This document shows positions 41,729 through 42,213 of a stretch of 42,213 nucleotides of DNA, piece by piece. The translations under genes and the position numbers were made by a program. The stretch is from an uncultured Collinsella sp. (GTDB lineage Bacteria > Actinomycetota > Coriobacteriia > Coriobacteriales > Coriobacteriaceae): positions 1-42,213 of the forward strand of contig CAUESV010000017.1 in assembly GCA_959020715.1 (NCBI GenBank), read 5' to 3'. The notes beneath the pieces are model-generated. The model ran no database searches. It saw only the letters and a program-made list of their open reading frames with translations, and had not been told where the DNA came from. Numbering within the stretch: the first letter of the stretch is position 1; each line of letters begins with the position of its first letter.

Positions 41729-42213
41729 CTACTCGAGCTCAAACGCACCGGTATACAGCTGGTAGTAGTACCCGCGCTTGGCAATCAGCTCGTCGTGGTT
41801 GCCGCGCTCGATGATGCGGCCGTGGTCCAGACAGATGATCGCGTCGGAGTTGCGCACGGTGGACAGGCGGTGCGCGATGACAAACGTCGTGCGGCCTTCC
41901 ATGAGCTTGTCCATGCCGGCTTGCACGATGGCCTCGGTGCGGGTATCGATGCTCGACGTGGCCTCGTCCAGGATCATCGCCGGCGGATCGGCGACGGCGG
42001 CGCGGGCAATCGAGATCAACTGGCGCTGGCCCTGCGACAGCTGGGCGCCGTTGCCGGTGAGCATGGTGTCGTAGCCGTCAGGCAGGCGGGTGATAAAGTC
42101 GTCCGCGCCGGCGAGCTTTGCCGCCGCGATGCACTCCTCGTCGGTGGCGTCCAGGTTGCCGTAGCGGATGTTGTCCATCACGGTACCGGTGAACAGGTTC
42201 ACGTCCTGCAGCA
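41729..42213 (-). CDS. ABC exporter ATPase domain, C-terminal part (runs off the window)
   Basis: The last 160 or so residues of an ABC half-exporter. The signature is LSQGQRQ, Walker B MILDEATSSID has the catalytic Glu, and the H loop is IAHRLST. The Q-loop side begins at the window edge (LQDVNLFTGTVMDNIRYG). With SQGQ and Glu it matches the catalytic-site subunits at 2361 and 13699, so a degenerate partner is expected upstream, beyond base 42213. The start and membrane domain are not visible. Confidence 0.88.
   Translation of the reverse strand, partial: LQDVNLFTGTVMDNIRYGNLDATDEECIAAAKLAGADDFITRLPDGYDTMLTGNGAQLSQGQRQLISIARAAVADPPAMILDEATSSIDTRTEAIVQAGMDKLMEGRTTFVIAHRLSTVRNSDAIICLDHGRIIERGNHDELIAKRGYYYQLYTGAFELE

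Overview
The window looks like chromosome of a high-GC, Gram-positive gut actinobacterium of the Coriobacteriia, most probably Collinsella. This is inferred from gene content, protein style and intergenic repeats; no database search was possible. It holds about 25 protein genes, one tRNA and the SRP RNA, mostly housekeeping and transport. The intergenic spaces are unusually rich in hairpins and repeats.

Layout. 1-4364: the promoter, leader peptide and attenuator of a tet(O)/tet(W)/tet(32)-type tetracycline-resistance gene. Only about 29 tet codons remain, fused in frame to the tail of what looks like a MarR regulator, and they run into a heterodimeric ABC exporter pair. 4476-9301: cysE, a DedA protein, ilvE, lemA and a TetR-family regulator. 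9305-11516: tRNA-Ser(UGA), a TadA-glycerate kinase fusion gene, and the SRP RNA. 11854-15558: a second heterodimeric ABC exporter pair. 15766-24897: a flavodoxin-like gene, a 1359-residue sortase-anchored surface protein bracketed by 62-bp hairpin arrays and inverted flanks, an LTA-synthase-like enzyme and a nitroreductase. 25056-29794: a Kup potassium transporter, a small membrane protein and a KdpD/KdpE-like two-component pair. 29886-36753: rlmKL, a HAD phosphatase, an FSA/transaldolase-family gene and tex. 37074-41498: a leftward SDR, MFS and Gfo/Idh operon divergent from a LysR regulator. 41729-end: the C-terminal part of a third ABC exporter.

The strongest unusual signals are: (1) the surface-protein gene enclosed by tandem 62-bp hairpin arrays and by an outer module of about 85 bp present on both sides in opposite orientation; (2) the single-ORF TadA-glycerate kinase fusion with a Cys-Gly linker; (3) the tet regulatory leader now placed in front of an ABC exporter; (4) several families of intergenic palindromes, including two MITE-like elements sharing an end motif GTGCA...GAGTATTC, long hairpins whose arms differ completely between loci, and hairpins with a shared core and variable outer arms; (5) an RlmKL whose RlmL half seems to have lost its catalytic motif.
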